Shown: positions 1-8,353, counted from the first letter of the stretch. The stretch is DNA of 64,000 nt from Chryseobacterium rhizosphaerae (GCF_003385455.1 NZ_QNUF01000004.1:186001-250000); one strand, 5' to 3'. Notes: a model not told the origin generated them from the sequence alone. Translations and numbers: made by a program.

Positions 1-318
1 TGTCGCTCCCGATGTAAGTCCTATTAAATCTCCCGTCGCCAGAGGATTCTTAAACAGCCCCTGCAGGCTTGTTCCTGAAACCGACAACATGCTTCCTATT
101 AAAATAGCCATAATAATTCTGGCCGCCCGTACATCCCAGACCACATATTTATCACTTAAAGATAAATTGGGGTCTCCTTTTATAAACTGCCACAGTACTT
201 TGAATGCGGAATTTCCGCCAAAGTCATAGACTCCTGTATTAAGTGACAGTACTGCTATAATAACAAGCAGTACTGCACTTATAGTAAGATAAAAGTATAG
301 TTTACTTTGTGTTCTCAA
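1..318 (-). CDS. FecCD-family heme/iron ABC transporter permease, N-terminal part
   Basis: Only the first 106 codons are inside the window; the rest lies beyond base 1. The reading frame gives a first membrane segment at about residues 8-27, then a loop with VWDVRAARI and the conserved run SGTSLQGLFKNPLA, which is typical of BtuC/FecCD/HmuU permeases that move heme, cobalamin or siderophores across the inner membrane. An in-frame TAA lies directly before a TTG codon, and no ATG occurs until well inside the conserved part, so TTG at 316-318 is the likely start. It overlaps the end of the binding-protein gene by 17 bases, which implies translational coupling. Family assignment is firm; heme as substrate is inferred from the neighbours. 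Confidence 0.85.
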   Translation of the reverse strand, partial: MRTQSKLYFYLTISAVLLVIIAVLSLNTGVYDFGGNSAFKVLWQFIKGDPNLSLSDKYVVWDVRAARIIMAILIGSMLSVSGTSLQGLFKNPLATGDLIGLTSGAT

Positions 319-1180
319 TTAAAAGTTTATTTAATCCAACTGCTGCTTCTCCTAGTCTCGGTCCAAAACCTGAAACTAAACCTCCGTCCATTGCAATGAT
401 CTTTTTATTTTTCCCTGCATTGGTTTGGGATACTCCCGGCATCTTAAGTGCACCTTCGTTTCCTCCTGCTCCCTGTAAACCTGTTGTAAAGAAAAATAAT
501 ACATCAGGATTGGCTTTTACCACAGCTTCCGGAGTTAATGGTTTGAAATCTTCAAATTCAGTAACTGCATTTTCAGCTCCTGCAAGGTTGATCAGGGAAG
601 CCATTGGTGTGTTTTTACCGGCCACCATCAGCATGTTTCCTCTTGCGTAGATAAATAATACTTTAGGTTTTTTAGCGATAGGCTGTACCTGTTTCAGATC
701 TGCATCTATTTTATCATTCAGCTTTTGGTAATCTGTATTTCCAATTGCTTTTGCCACTTCTTCGATCAGTTTTTTAGTACCGTCTACCGTGTACTCCTGC
801 TTGAATACTTCTGCTTTGATTCCTGAAGAATTGATTTTCCCCAATAATTCCGGATTGATATCTTTATCAGAAGCCAGAATTAAGGTGGGATTTACCGCCA
901 TGATCGGTTCAATAGTCATTGATCTTACATGCCCCAGGTCTTTAGCTGTAGCTTTTAAACTTTCAGGATAAGTACTGGTAACATCAGTTCCCACGATTTC
1001 TTTTTCATGCCCTAAAGCACTTACGATCTCGGTGATTCCACCGCTTAATGTTACAATTTTATTATTGCTTTTGGGAGCTTCAGATGAAGCTTCCGTAGTA
1101 TTTTCTTTTTTAGCTCCTTCTTCTTTTTTGCAAGAATATACTGCTACAAGAACAGAAGCTGCAAGGATGAATTTTTTCAT
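302..1180 (-). CDS. heme ABC transporter substrate-binding lipoprotein (HmuT-like)
   Basis: A 292-residue periplasmic binding protein of the TroA-like helical-backbone type. The chosen start gives a lipoprotein signal peptide with lipobox VYSC (Cys17); a longer frame would add a charged extension and spoil it. The N-terminal lobe opens with IVTLSGGITEIVSALG and VGTDVTSTYP, the pattern seen in HmuT/ShuT heme receptors. The C-terminal lobe has EAVVKANPDVLFF. It follows a HmuY-like gene and overlaps a FecCD permease, so it probably hands heme to that permease in a receptor-HmuY-HmuT-permease operon. An iron-chelate substrate other than heme cannot be excluded from sequence alone. Confidence 0.85.
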   Translation of the reverse strand: MKKFILAASVLVAVYSCKKEEGAKKENTTEASSEAPKSNNKIVTLSGGITEIVSALGHEKEIVGTDVTSTYPESLKATAKDLGHVRSMTIEPIMAVNPTLILASDKDINPELLGKINSSGIKAEVFKQEYTVDGTKKLIEEVAKAIGNTDYQKLNDKIDADLKQVQPIAKKPKVLFIYARGNMLMVAGKNTPMASLINLAGAENAVTEFEDFKPLTPEAVVKANPDVLFFFTTGLQGAGGNEGALKMPGVSQTNAGKNKKIIAMDGGLVSGFGPRLGEAAVGLNKLLIENTK

Positions 1181-1289
1181 AAGTACAGATTTATTTTTTC
1201 TAGGTCTATGCAATTACCATCCTCATCTGCCTTTGTTTACCGGAGAGTTTCGTTAATGGCAATTTCATGATATATGATTATTTGATTTT

Positions 1290-2393
1290 TTATAATGCTT
1301 TATACTGGAACATGGGATGTCCTCTTTCTCCTTTGTCATCGGTAAGCTGTACGAATCTTAGCTTAAAATAAGATCCCGATGCATCTTTAATGATATAAAA
1401 TACATCTCCTTTTACCTTAGATCCGGAAGGTCCTACTTCTCTCCAGTTTCCTCCAATTACTCTTTGTTCGTTATACACCAGCTTTGAATCATCCACATCA
1501 GCTTTTTTAAATTTATTATAAGCGTCTACAGCAGACCCGGAAGCTATTTTCACTTCATAAGCTCCTACCTTAGCAACATTATTGATGGTTACAAAATCTG
1601 AATTCACATAGCTTCCTGCCCCCTGAACAATATTGGTAAACACAGAGAAACTGATGTCCCATTTATTTTTCTCAGGCTGAACAGCTACTTCCTTCCCTGT
1701 TTTTGAATTGAAGAAAGTAAAGTTATAGGCGTTATTTTTCTTGATGATCACCTCTTTTATTGCGCTGCCAACAGCATTGATATCTCCGTATCGTACTTTG
1801 TAATCATTAGCCTGTCTTGTCACCTGTATTTTCATCCAGCCTCTTTCATCTCCTCCTGCAATGGTAGATCCCACAGCAATGCTTCCTTTATAGATTTCTT
1901 TCCCCAAATTCACAAGATAAACTGCATTTTTAGCAGGATCAGCATCGATTTCTGCTATCGCAGTTTGACTGGAAGGATAGTTCCCTTTCACATCGTCAAT
2001 ATAAATGGTATTTTCAGTATCAAAGTTGGCAACCTGTACTACCTCTTTTAGACTGCTTACGTCAGATTCTTTCACAGATGCGATGTCTGCAACATTGGGA
2101 ATTTTAGCCGCAGCCATCATGATGGATGTATTTAAAACCACTTTAAATTCAGTCCCTGAATAAAATGCAAGATCCCAGTCTGTCCGGCTGTTTACCGTCT
2201 GTCTTGGCTGTCCTTCCTGATCTACATCACTAAAATCTATCCATACCTGATTCGGCTGTGCAGAGCCTCTTACATCCGGTTTTACAGATACTCCCTCTGA
2301 AGGAACTACAGGTACCGGATCTTCGTTATCATTGATGCAGGACTGTGATACAAATGACACTCCCAGCATAAGATAAAATAGTATTTTTTTCAT
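1290..2393 (-). CDS. HmuY-family heme-binding lipoprotein
   Basis: A 367-residue lipoprotein (signal peptide with lipobox SQSC, Cys19), probably surface-anchored. HmuY of Porphyromonas gingivalis is a hemophore that takes heme from host proteins and passes it to the receptor HmuR. Signs of the fold are QVWIDFSD, the RTDWDLAFYSGTEFKV strand pair, a second WDISFSVFTN unit, and the ending GDVFYIIKDASGSYFKLRFV followed by MFQYKAL. It is only 10 bases downstream of the TonB receptor, so the two are co-transcribed. The same motifs recur in the secreted protein at 5.6-6.9 kb. Heme ligands cannot be assigned with confidence by eye. Confidence 0.85.
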   Translation of the reverse strand: MKKILFYLMLGVSFVSQSCINDNEDPVPVVPSEGVSVKPDVRGSAQPNQVWIDFSDVDQEGQPRQTVNSRTDWDLAFYSGTEFKVVLNTSIMMAAAKIPNVADIASVKESDVSSLKEVVQVANFDTENTIYIDDVKGNYPSSQTAIAEIDADPAKNAVYLVNLGKEIYKGSIAVGSTIAGGDERGWMKIQVTRQANDYKVRYGDINAVGSAIKEVIIKKNNAYNFTFFNSKTGKEVAVQPEKNKWDISFSVFTNIVQGAGSYVNSDFVTINNVAKVGAYEVKIASGSAVDAYNKFKKADVDDSKLVYNEQRVIGGNWREVGPSGSKVKGDVFYIIKDASGSYFKLRFVQLTDDKGERGHPMFQYKAL

Positions 2394-2403
2394 TTTTAGA
2401 ATT

Positions 2404-4521
2404 TTAAAAATTGTAGCTTAATCTGGCCAGATAACTTCTGCCATAGAAAAGATTAATATTCGGATCTGCAGCCTCATGTGTATTTCCCGGAAGTGTTGTA
2501 TCCCTTATGGCAGATACATCAAAAATATTCTTTACTCCCAGGCTTAGTTCCAGTTGGTTCTTGAAAAAAGGCTGCGTAACAATGAAATTCATCATATGGA
2601 AATCATCTCTTTCTCCAATTCTGTATTCAGGATTCTTCAGGTCAGATGATAATACAAACTCCTGAGTTTTTCCGGTGTATTTATAGAATAGTGAAAGTGT
2701 AGTATTGATATTCGGAACAGTATAATTCACTACTGCATTAGCTTCCAGTGTATAGAAGAAATCGTTGGGTGAAACTGCATCTCCGTCTTTTAACTGCTTA
2801 GCAATGCCATAGTATGCTACATTGGCAGCTAAAGCAAGCTGATTTTTCTGTGCTCTGAAATTGGCTTCAAATAAATAGGATTCATATTTATTCAGGTTAA
2901 GGTACTGGTATTTCAAAGGCTGTCTGCTTACTGTTACAGACTCTATCCTATCCTTCACATGAAGATAAGTAGCACTCGCTCCTACCCCTAAGTTCCAGCC
3001 TGAATCTGTAGCAATCTTTTTTTCTCCGTTTACGGAAACGGTCATTCCCTGTTCCGGTGTAAGGTTTTCGTTCCCTCTGATATCATGATTACTGTCTACC
3101 ATATAGGTATAGAGCTCATCAAAATTCGGGAATCGGTTGGCACTTCCTACGACCAATCTGAAATTATCATTTTCAGTTGCTTTCACTCTGGCAGTCAATG
3201 AATAATTATGTTGGGCATCAAACTTGTCACTCAGTGCAAGGCGATATCCCGGACGTAATGATAACCAATCTGTTGCATTCCATTCGATGGACATAAAATT
3301 GGCATAGTTAAATATCTTTCTTTTTATATTATCCGTTCCCTGAAAGGTTCCTGCAATATTTCCTGCATATCCGGAAGTGTGATCCAACTCATATCCTAAC
3401 TGGAAATCAATCTTTTTACTGTCTAAAAAGTTACTGAATACCCCTCTTGAATAGAAAACATCTGCTTTATTATACGACTGGTAGGCCACTTTGTCGCCAA
3501 TTACCTTTCTGTTAGGAATATCGTATTTGAAATCTCTGTATTTTCTGTCCTGAGTTTGGTAAGAAAAATCTCCGGTATAGTTTACCGCGCCCAGTTTGGT
3601 TTGCACGTTAAGTTGGTGCAGATATCGGGTGGTCAGATAATCTCTGTCATTAGAGAAGTACGTTCTGTCGGTGACACTGTAAAAATGTTCTCCTACCGTT
3701 GGATTATAATAGTTTAGTTTTTCATTGACAAAACCAAATTTGTAAAAAATAGAGGTTTTATTTTTACTGTATCTAACAATTCCGTCTACATTCAGAACGT
3801 CCTTAGGCTGCCATAGGTATCCTCTTTTCCCGTCCTGTTCAAAATATTTATATCCTTCCTGAGTTCCTCTGAACCCCTGAAAATCATTATGATTGATATT
3901 GGCTCCTACATACCAGTGATCATTGATATTGTATCCTACATTCAAAGTCTGGATATGTCTTCCTTCTCCTTTTTTCTTGAAGTCATACTCTTTTCCCACT
4001 GTTTCTTCCTGTACAGAAGCATTCAGGGTTAAGGGTTTCTGACTGTTTTTCTTGGTGATGATATTAATAACTCCGGCAACAGCATTGCTTCCATAATCAA
4101 CACCCATTGAGCCTCTTACAACCTCTATTCTTTCAACATTATTGACATTAAGCTTGGTAAGGTCTATATTATTCCCAAGACCTATGTCTCCTACAACAGG
4201 AATATTGTCTATCAGCACTTTAGTGTACTCTCCTCCAAGTCCCATTAAATTGGCTGTAGAGTTTCCTGATTGACGATCAGAAATAATCAGTACATTCAAA
4301 CTTTGGTTAAGAACATCTGCCACATTGGTAGCTGCCATATTCTTAATCTGTTCCGCATTAATAACTTCAACTTTATATATAGATTTATTAATAGACTGTT
4401 GTGTATATTGTCCCGTAACGACAACTTCTTCTATTTTTTTCTGTTTAAGAGAATCCTGCTGCTGTGCACTCACCAAAAAAATGGCTGACAGAGATAGTAT
4501 TGAAAGCACTTTCTTCTTCAT
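2404..4521 (-). CDS. TonB-dependent outer-membrane receptor, probably for heme (HmuR-like)
   Basis: A 705-residue outer-membrane receptor. A signal peptide ends near residue 19 (FLVSAQ). A TonB-box-like EEVVVTG follows, then a plug domain (about 45-160) with VADVLNQSLNV, VLIDNIPVVGD and the plug end VERIEVVRGSMGVDYGSNAVAGVINIITKK. The remainder alternates as a 22-strand barrel and ends in phenylalanine, as outer-membrane barrels do. It is first in the minus-strand operon with the HmuY-like, HmuT-like and permease genes. Its promoter shares an operator region with the divergent T9SS gene, which suggests joint iron or heme control. A ferric-siderophore receptor is the main alternative, but the HmuY neighbour favours heme. 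Confidence 0.88.
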   Translation of the reverse strand: MKKKVLSILSLSAIFLVSAQQQDSLKQKKIEEVVVTGQYTQQSINKSIYKVEVINAEQIKNMAATNVADVLNQSLNVLIISDRQSGNSTANLMGLGGEYTKVLIDNIPVVGDIGLGNNIDLTKLNVNNVERIEVVRGSMGVDYGSNAVAGVINIITKKNSQKPLTLNASVQEETVGKEYDFKKKGEGRHIQTLNVGYNINDHWYVGANINHNDFQGFRGTQEGYKYFEQDGKRGYLWQPKDVLNVDGIVRYSKNKTSIFYKFGFVNEKLNYYNPTVGEHFYSVTDRTYFSNDRDYLTTRYLHQLNVQTKLGAVNYTGDFSYQTQDRKYRDFKYDIPNRKVIGDKVAYQSYNKADVFYSRGVFSNFLDSKKIDFQLGYELDHTSGYAGNIAGTFQGTDNIKRKIFNYANFMSIEWNATDWLSLRPGYRLALSDKFDAQHNYSLTARVKATENDNFRLVVGSANRFPNFDELYTYMVDSNHDIRGNENLTPEQGMTVSVNGEKKIATDSGWNLGVGASATYLHVKDRIESVTVSRQPLKYQYLNLNKYESYLFEANFRAQKNQLALAANVAYYGIAKQLKDGDAVSPNDFFYTLEANAVVNYTVPNINTTLSLFYKYTGKTQEFVLSSDLKNPEYRIGERDDFHMMNFIVTQPFFKNQLELSLGVKNIFDVSAIRDTTLPGNTHEAADPNINLFYGRSYLARLSYNF

Positions 4522-4540
4522 AAAGGCAAAAAATTTTCGA

Positions 4541-4605
4541 CAAATATAAGGCTTTATTTAGAATAGTTAAAAATAATTATATATTTTTGTGGAATAATTC
4601 TAAAT
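4541..4605. promoter_or_regulatory. divergent heme-locus promoters with two Fur-like palindromes
   Basis: A -7 element TATTTTTG (4582-4589) faces right and TATATTTG (4541-4548 on the minus strand) faces left. Two 9-1-9 palindromes related to ATTTAGAAT-N-ATTCTAAAT sit at 4556-4574 (centre 4565) and 4587-4605 (centre 4596). The first has a perfect left arm and the second a perfect right arm. The 19-bp 9-1-9 layout is that of a Fur/PerR-class operator. The second site begins inside the rightward -7 TTTG, so a bound protein would block polymerase. Fur as the regulator is an inference. Confidence 0.65.
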
Positions 4606-4617
4606 AAAAATAATGTT

Positions 4618-5415
4618 ATGAAGTTACAATTACTTTTAGGAACTTTAGTGTTAACAGCAGCTACAGCGAATGCTCAGTTAGCCACTATTAATGAAAACTT
4701 CGATACTTTCGTTGCGGGTCCTGCAGGTCCTGCTGCGGCATGGCCACAAAAAAACTGGAATAGAGTTCAAAATGCGACGGATGGTCCATGGGTATATGCA
4801 GCCGGAACAACCAATAAGACAGTTCAATATTATAGCTTCAGTTCAGCCAATACGGCGGGTTATCTGATCTCTCCACAGATTGTGGCTCCGGATGGAACAA
4901 AAACAGTTACCTTTATTGCAGCACTTACTTCAGGATCAGCATCCGGTGCTACAGGAACTATAGAAGTTGGGCTAGTTAACAGTACTTCTGATATGTCATC
5001 ATTTACTCCGATAGCGCCTGTCATCAGCTTAAACCCAACGAATACGCAGTATTCTTTACCGGTACCGGCTTCTTCCAATCAGTATATCGCTTTTAAAATT
5101 ATCGGAAGTGCCATGCACACGGCTATTCAGATGGATGATGTGATCTACAACAATGCAACGCTTGCTGTGACGGAAAATACAAAATCCAATGACGAAATCA
5201 GATTCGCTGTCAATACCAATAATACAGCATTGGAATTTGTGGCAAAAAAAGACCCTAAAAACATACAGATCTACTCTGCTTCAGGTCAAAAAGCAGCTGA
5301 AGGAAAATTAGACAGACAAAGTTTTGATATCAGTACGCTTCATACCGGGGTATATTATACCATCATTGAAACAGCTGATGGAAAAACCATCAAATCAAAA
5401 TTCATAAAAAAATAA
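4618..5415 (+). CDS. T9SS-secreted protein with choice-of-anchor-like jelly-roll domain
   Basis: A 265-residue protein with a signal peptide ending at ANAQ (about residue 19). A central domain (about 22-180) resembles the choice-of-anchor J / carbohydrate-binding-like jelly roll: INENFDTF near its start, then GYLISPQIV and AIQMDDVIYNN at its end. The last 80 residues form a T9SS type A sorting domain (IQIYSASGQKAAEG, LHTGVYYTIIETADGK, KFIKK). It lacks the HmuY motifs. It is divergent from the receptor gene, shares its operator region, and ends in a strong terminator. The control region implies a role in iron or heme acquisition, but the sequence gives no biochemical function. Confidence 0.78.
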   Translation: MKLQLLLGTLVLTAATANAQLATINENFDTFVAGPAGPAAAWPQKNWNRVQNATDGPWVYAAGTTNKTVQYYSFSSANTAGYLISPQIVAPDGTKTVTFIAALTSGSASGATGTIEVGLVNSTSDMSSFTPIAPVISLNPTNTQYSLPVPASSNQYIAFKIIGSAMHTAIQMDDVIYNNATLAVTENTKSNDEIRFAVNTNNTALEFVAKKDPKNIQIYSASGQKAAEGKLDRQSFDISTLHTGVYYTIIETADGKTIKSKFIKK

Positions 5416-5439
5416 GGTTTATTAGACTATTACCTTTAT

Positions 5440-5475
5440 AAAGCCGGTGAGAAATAATTCTCACCGGCTTTTTTT
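5440..5475 (+). terminator. rho-independent terminator
   Basis: A 14-bp perfect stem (AAAGCCGGTGAGAA and its complement) with an ATAA loop is followed by a T run. It ends transcription of the preceding T9SS gene, so the next gene needs the promoter seen just downstream. Confidence 0.93.
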
Positions 5476-5536
5476 ATTCCATTGTATCAGTTTCAACCGA
5501 AGATTAATAGGGAAACACGATATAAATCATGTTTTT

Positions 5537-5586
5537 ATTTAGACTGATTAAAAATAATTATATACTTTTGTAGAATCATTCTAAAT
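5537..5586 (+). promoter_or_regulatory. promoter with two Fur-like palindromes for the secreted HmuY-like gene
   Basis: The -7 element is TACTTTTG (5563-5570). Palindromes of the ATTTAGAAT-N-ATTCTAAAT class lie at 5537-5555 (centre 5546) and 5568-5586 (centre 5577; right arm perfect). The centre-to-centre distance of 31 bp and the 7-bp step from the last G of TTTG to the second centre are the same as at the 4.6-kb promoter, which suggests a duplicated control module read by one regulator. Confidence 0.65.
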
Positions 5587-5606
5587 AACGTTATAAAAAA
5601 TAAGTT

Positions 5607-6899
5607 ATGAAAACAAAACTATTATTGGCTTCAGTATTGGCTCTTTCTGTTCAGCAGACTGTTTTGGCACAAACTGATGCATTGGGATACTCTCAGGTAA
5701 ATATGACGATGGGAAATCAATATCAAAACCGTGTATTTTTTGATTTTGCAGATGCAAACGTGATTTCTCAACCAGCCAATACTTGGGATATTGCATTTTA
5801 TAGAAATTCATCCTATGCATTTGGTTCAAGAATTAATGATGCTCTTGACATCCAAGTATATGCAGTTTCAACCAATTTAGCCGACTGGGATAATATTAAC
5901 CTGAATAATGAATCTTCGTGGGGTGAACCTCTCTATAACCCGGATCAGACCACTGATATAAGCCAGGGAGCTTTTGAACAGGGGCCTGTGACCCCAACAA
6001 CTCCAAACCAGATATCAACAGGCTGGGGTCTGTACAACGGTATCACTCACCATATCGATGGAAAAGCAATTTTTGTTTTAAAATATCCTACAGGAGCTTA
6101 CGTCAAATTTGCTATTGTAGATGCTTACGGCGGATATACTTTTAAATATTCAAAATGGGACGGAAGTGCATGGGGCCCTACGGAAACAAGAACCCTTGCT
6201 AATGGAACAGATGACGCTTTCTTTAACTATTTTTCATTTAACACAGGGGCTAAAGTTCCCAATATGGAACCATCCAGAAGTGCTTGGGATCTGATGTTTA
6301 CCAAATATTATACATTCTATATGGGGGTTCAGATGTATCCTCTTTCCGGACCTATCCAAAGCCCCAACATCAAAGTGGCAATGGTACAACCTGAGAGTCA
6401 GGCGACTTCTGCCTATACAATCCCCGCCACGACGAGCTTCTCTTCCAATATTACAACTATTGGCCACTCATGGAAAGGGATCAGTACCGTGAAGAGTGAT
6501 GTGGTATATTACATTAAAAAAGGGAGTGACTATTACAGAATGTACTTTGTAACCAATGGAGGAGCAACCACCGGAGATATGTATTTCAAATACAAAAAAG
6601 TGACGGCTACCTTAGGAATAACAGAGGTAGGAAAAAAGGCTTCTTTTGGAATTTATCCGAACCCTACTTCAGCTGACAAAAAAGTTACTGTTCTTTTTGA
6701 TGTCAAAGAAAGAGCCGGCAACAAAGGAAGCGTAGAGGTTTACGATCTTACCGGAAAACAGGTTTACTCATCAGAATTGACCAATCAGACAGGTTTCTAT
6801 AAACAAGACATTAACTTATCTCACCTTACTTCAGGAAATTACCTCGTAAAAATAACTTATGGTGGTACTACTGAAACGAAAAAACTTATCGTGAAATAA
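5607..6899 (+). CDS. T9SS-secreted HmuY-like protein, putative hemophore
   Basis: A 430-residue protein with a signal peptide (cut near VLAQ, residue 22). Residues 35-335 repeat the landmarks of the HmuY-like lipoprotein at 1.3-2.4 kb: QNRVFFDFAD, NTWDIAFYRNSSYAF, a second unit SAWDLMFTKY, and the end KSDVVYYIKKGSDYYRMYFV plus MYFKYKKV. Instead of a lipid anchor it carries a T9SS type A sorting domain at about 345-430 (GIYPNPTS, VEVYDLTGKQVYSS, LTSGNYLVKI). The likely role is a secreted or surface-attached heme scavenger working with the divergent receptor system. The homology is read by eye; heme binding is inferred. Confidence 0.75.
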   Translation: MKTKLLLASVLALSVQQTVLAQTDALGYSQVNMTMGNQYQNRVFFDFADANVISQPANTWDIAFYRNSSYAFGSRINDALDIQVYAVSTNLADWDNINLNNESSWGEPLYNPDQTTDISQGAFEQGPVTPTTPNQISTGWGLYNGITHHIDGKAIFVLKYPTGAYVKFAIVDAYGGYTFKYSKWDGSAWGPTETRTLANGTDDAFFNYFSFNTGAKVPNMEPSRSAWDLMFTKYYTFYMGVQMYPLSGPIQSPNIKVAMVQPESQATSAYTIPATTSFSSNITTIGHSWKGISTVKSDVVYYIKKGSDYYRMYFVTNGGATTGDMYFKYKKVTATLGITEVGKKASFGIYPNPTSADKKVTVLFDVKERAGNKGSVEVYDLTGKQVYSSELTNQTGFYKQDINLSHLTSGNYLVKITYGGTTETKKLIVK

Positions 6900-6930
6900 T
6901 TTATTTTAATACTTTCTATTTTTTCTAATA

Positions 6931-6966
6931 AAAGGGCGGTTTCAGAATGTTGAAACCGCCTTTTAT
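6931..6966. terminator. bidirectional terminator
   Basis: GGCGGTTTCA pairs with TGAAACCGCC, flanked by A-rich sequence on one side and T-rich sequence on the other. It lies between two convergent genes, so it can serve both. Confidence 0.88.
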
Positions 6967-6970
6967 ATTA

Positions 6971-7261
6971 TTAATAGATTTTAAATCCTTTGTATACTTC
7001 TGCTGAACTTTCCATCATTCTGGAAGTGTCTCTGCGAAAGTCTAACAGGTGGTCCTGCCCTATATGCCTGTTGTGATGATCAACACTTTCCCAAAGCTCT
7101 ATCAGGAAGAAAGTTCCTTTGTTATCTTTGTCTTCCACAAGATCATACTGCAGGCAGCCTTCTTCTTTTCTTGTTTCTTTTACAAGCTTCTGAAACAGCT
7201 CTACAGCATCCATCAGGTAATTTTCATTAAACTTAAAAAGTGCAATGATATGTAAATTCAT
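6971..7261 (-). CDS. putative quinol monooxygenase, ABM (antibiotic biosynthesis monooxygenase) family
   Basis: A 96-residue single-domain protein of the dimeric alpha/beta-barrel type (ABM/YgiN family). Typical points are the first strand MNLHIIALFKF, GCLQYDLVEDKDNKGTFFLIELWES in the middle with the conserved acidic-tryptophan pair, and the H-rich helix VDHHNRHIGQDHLLDF before the last strand. Members oxidise quinols or small aromatics, or degrade heme in the IsdG branch. Its closeness to the heme locus makes the IsdG idea tempting, but the sequence looks like a generic YgiN-type member, and it points the other way with a terminator between. Confidence 0.8.
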   Translation of the reverse strand: MNLHIIALFKFNENYLMDAVELFQKLVKETRKEEGCLQYDLVEDKDNKGTFFLIELWESVDHHNRHIGQDHLLDFRRDTSRMMESSAEVYKGFKIY

Positions 7262-7350
7262 TTTTAATTATTTAGTGATGTAAAAGTAAAATATTTTCAA
7301 AATCAAATACACTTTTGAGCCTTTTATTTTTCAATACCGGGCCATAAATT

Positions 7351-8238
7351 TTAACTGAATACTGATTTATAAATAGTTATAGAACTCATCACAATCACCA
7401 GCAAGCCTATGAACACAAACATTTTCTTTACAGGAAGCTTTGCCGTAAGCATGGCAGAAAAAGGAGCTGTAATAATCCCGCCTATTAAAAGTCCTAAAAT
7501 AATGTTCCAGTGCTGGATGCCGAGGGTAAAGAAAAAAGTAACTGCAGCTGTTATCGTCAGTATAAATTTTGCAACCGTAGAACTTCCTACGGCAAATCTT
7601 GGAGTGAAAGCATTTTTAATTAATGTTCCTGTTACCAGCGGGCCCCACCCCCCTCCTGCGAAGGAGTCTATGAAACCTCCGATCACTCCAAGTCTTGTCA
7701 GATTAGTCTTCTTTTTAAGTGCTTTATTCTGTTTTCCTTTAAAGGCATTGGATAGGATCTGCAGTCCCAGGTAAAGGGTATAAAAGGCAATAAGTGTTTT
7801 AGTAATCTTAGCATAATATTCTCCAAGATAGGTTAAACTTACAGCCCCAATGACCGCTCCGATAACAGCAGGGATTGCTAATTTTTTCACCAAAGTCTTA
7901 CTTACATTTTTGAGTTTAATATGACTTATACTTCCGGCAGCTGTCGTAAAGCTTTCTGCAGAATGTATACTGGCGCTTACAATATGGGGTGGTATCCCCA
8001 GAAACATAAGAGTGGTTGTACAGATGACACCATACCCCATTCCCATAGAGCCAGCCACAACTTCAGCAAAAACACCTACCAGAAGCATCCAATAAAAAAT
8101 GTAATGGTCTTTAGCCAAAATGGCTAAAAGCTCATCGAGATATCCCCATTCATACATTAAAAAACCAGCAGTAAATAATACTGCAAGTGTTACAAAAAGT
8201 ACATTGAGTCTGATCTGAATTTTTCTTGAAATCACCAT
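7351..8238 (-). CDS. sulfite exporter TauE/SafE (TSUP) family membrane protein
   Basis: A 295-residue inner-membrane protein with about eight or nine hydrophobic segments and the two inverted TSUP halves. The signatures are AEVVAGSMGMGYG near residue 60 and GFIDSFAGGGWGPL in the second half. These transporters move sulfite, sulfonates or other sulfur oxyanions. The start abuts the stop of a 37-codon ORF, and the pair shares a promoter with a palindromic operator next to an Rrf2 regulator gene. That context supports a job in sulfur assimilation or export; the substrate is unknown. Confidence 0.85.
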   Translation of the reverse strand: MVISRKIQIRLNVLFVTLAVLFTAGFLMYEWGYLDELLAILAKDHYIFYWMLLVGVFAEVVAGSMGMGYGVICTTTLMFLGIPPHIVSASIHSAESFTTAAGSISHIKLKNVSKTLVKKLAIPAVIGAVIGAVSLTYLGEYYAKITKTLIAFYTLYLGLQILSNAFKGKQNKALKKKTNLTRLGVIGGFIDSFAGGGWGPLVTGTLIKNAFTPRFAVGSSTVAKFILTITAAVTFFFTLGIQHWNIILGLLIGGIITAPFSAMLTAKLPVKKMFVFIGLLVIVMSSITIYKSVFS

Positions 8239-8239
8239 A

Positions 8240-8353
8240 TTATAAAATCTTTATAACTTCAACAGCATTTATCTTGTTTCCAGGGGTTTCAAAATTTTTA
8301 AAAACTAATGGTGTAAGCTGCTCCAGTAGATCTGCTTCTTCTTTTGAAATCAT
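8240..8353 (-). CDS. small ORF of 37 codons upstream of the TauE/SafE gene
   Basis: The ATG at 8351-8353 opens a frame starting MISKEEADLLEQLTPLVFKN and ending AVEVIKIL. Its stop lies one base before the TauE/SafE start, as in a coupled operon, and it sits just downstream of a good operator and promoter. The composition is ordinary for a short helical protein. I do not recognise a family; it could be a genuine small partner, a leader peptide, or a remnant of a larger gene. Confidence 0.45.
   Translation of the reverse strand: MISKEEADLLEQLTPLVFKNFETPGNKINAVEVIKIL

Noticed and set aside
1181..1213. Longer N-terminus for the HmuT-like protein
   Set aside because: The extension would put 11 charged residues in front of a good lipoprotein signal peptide.
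6971..7261. IsdG-type heme monooxygenase linked to the heme locus
   Set aside because: The gene is small and ABM-like, but convergent with and insulated from the heme genes, and carries no clear IsdG-specific residues that I can identify by eye.
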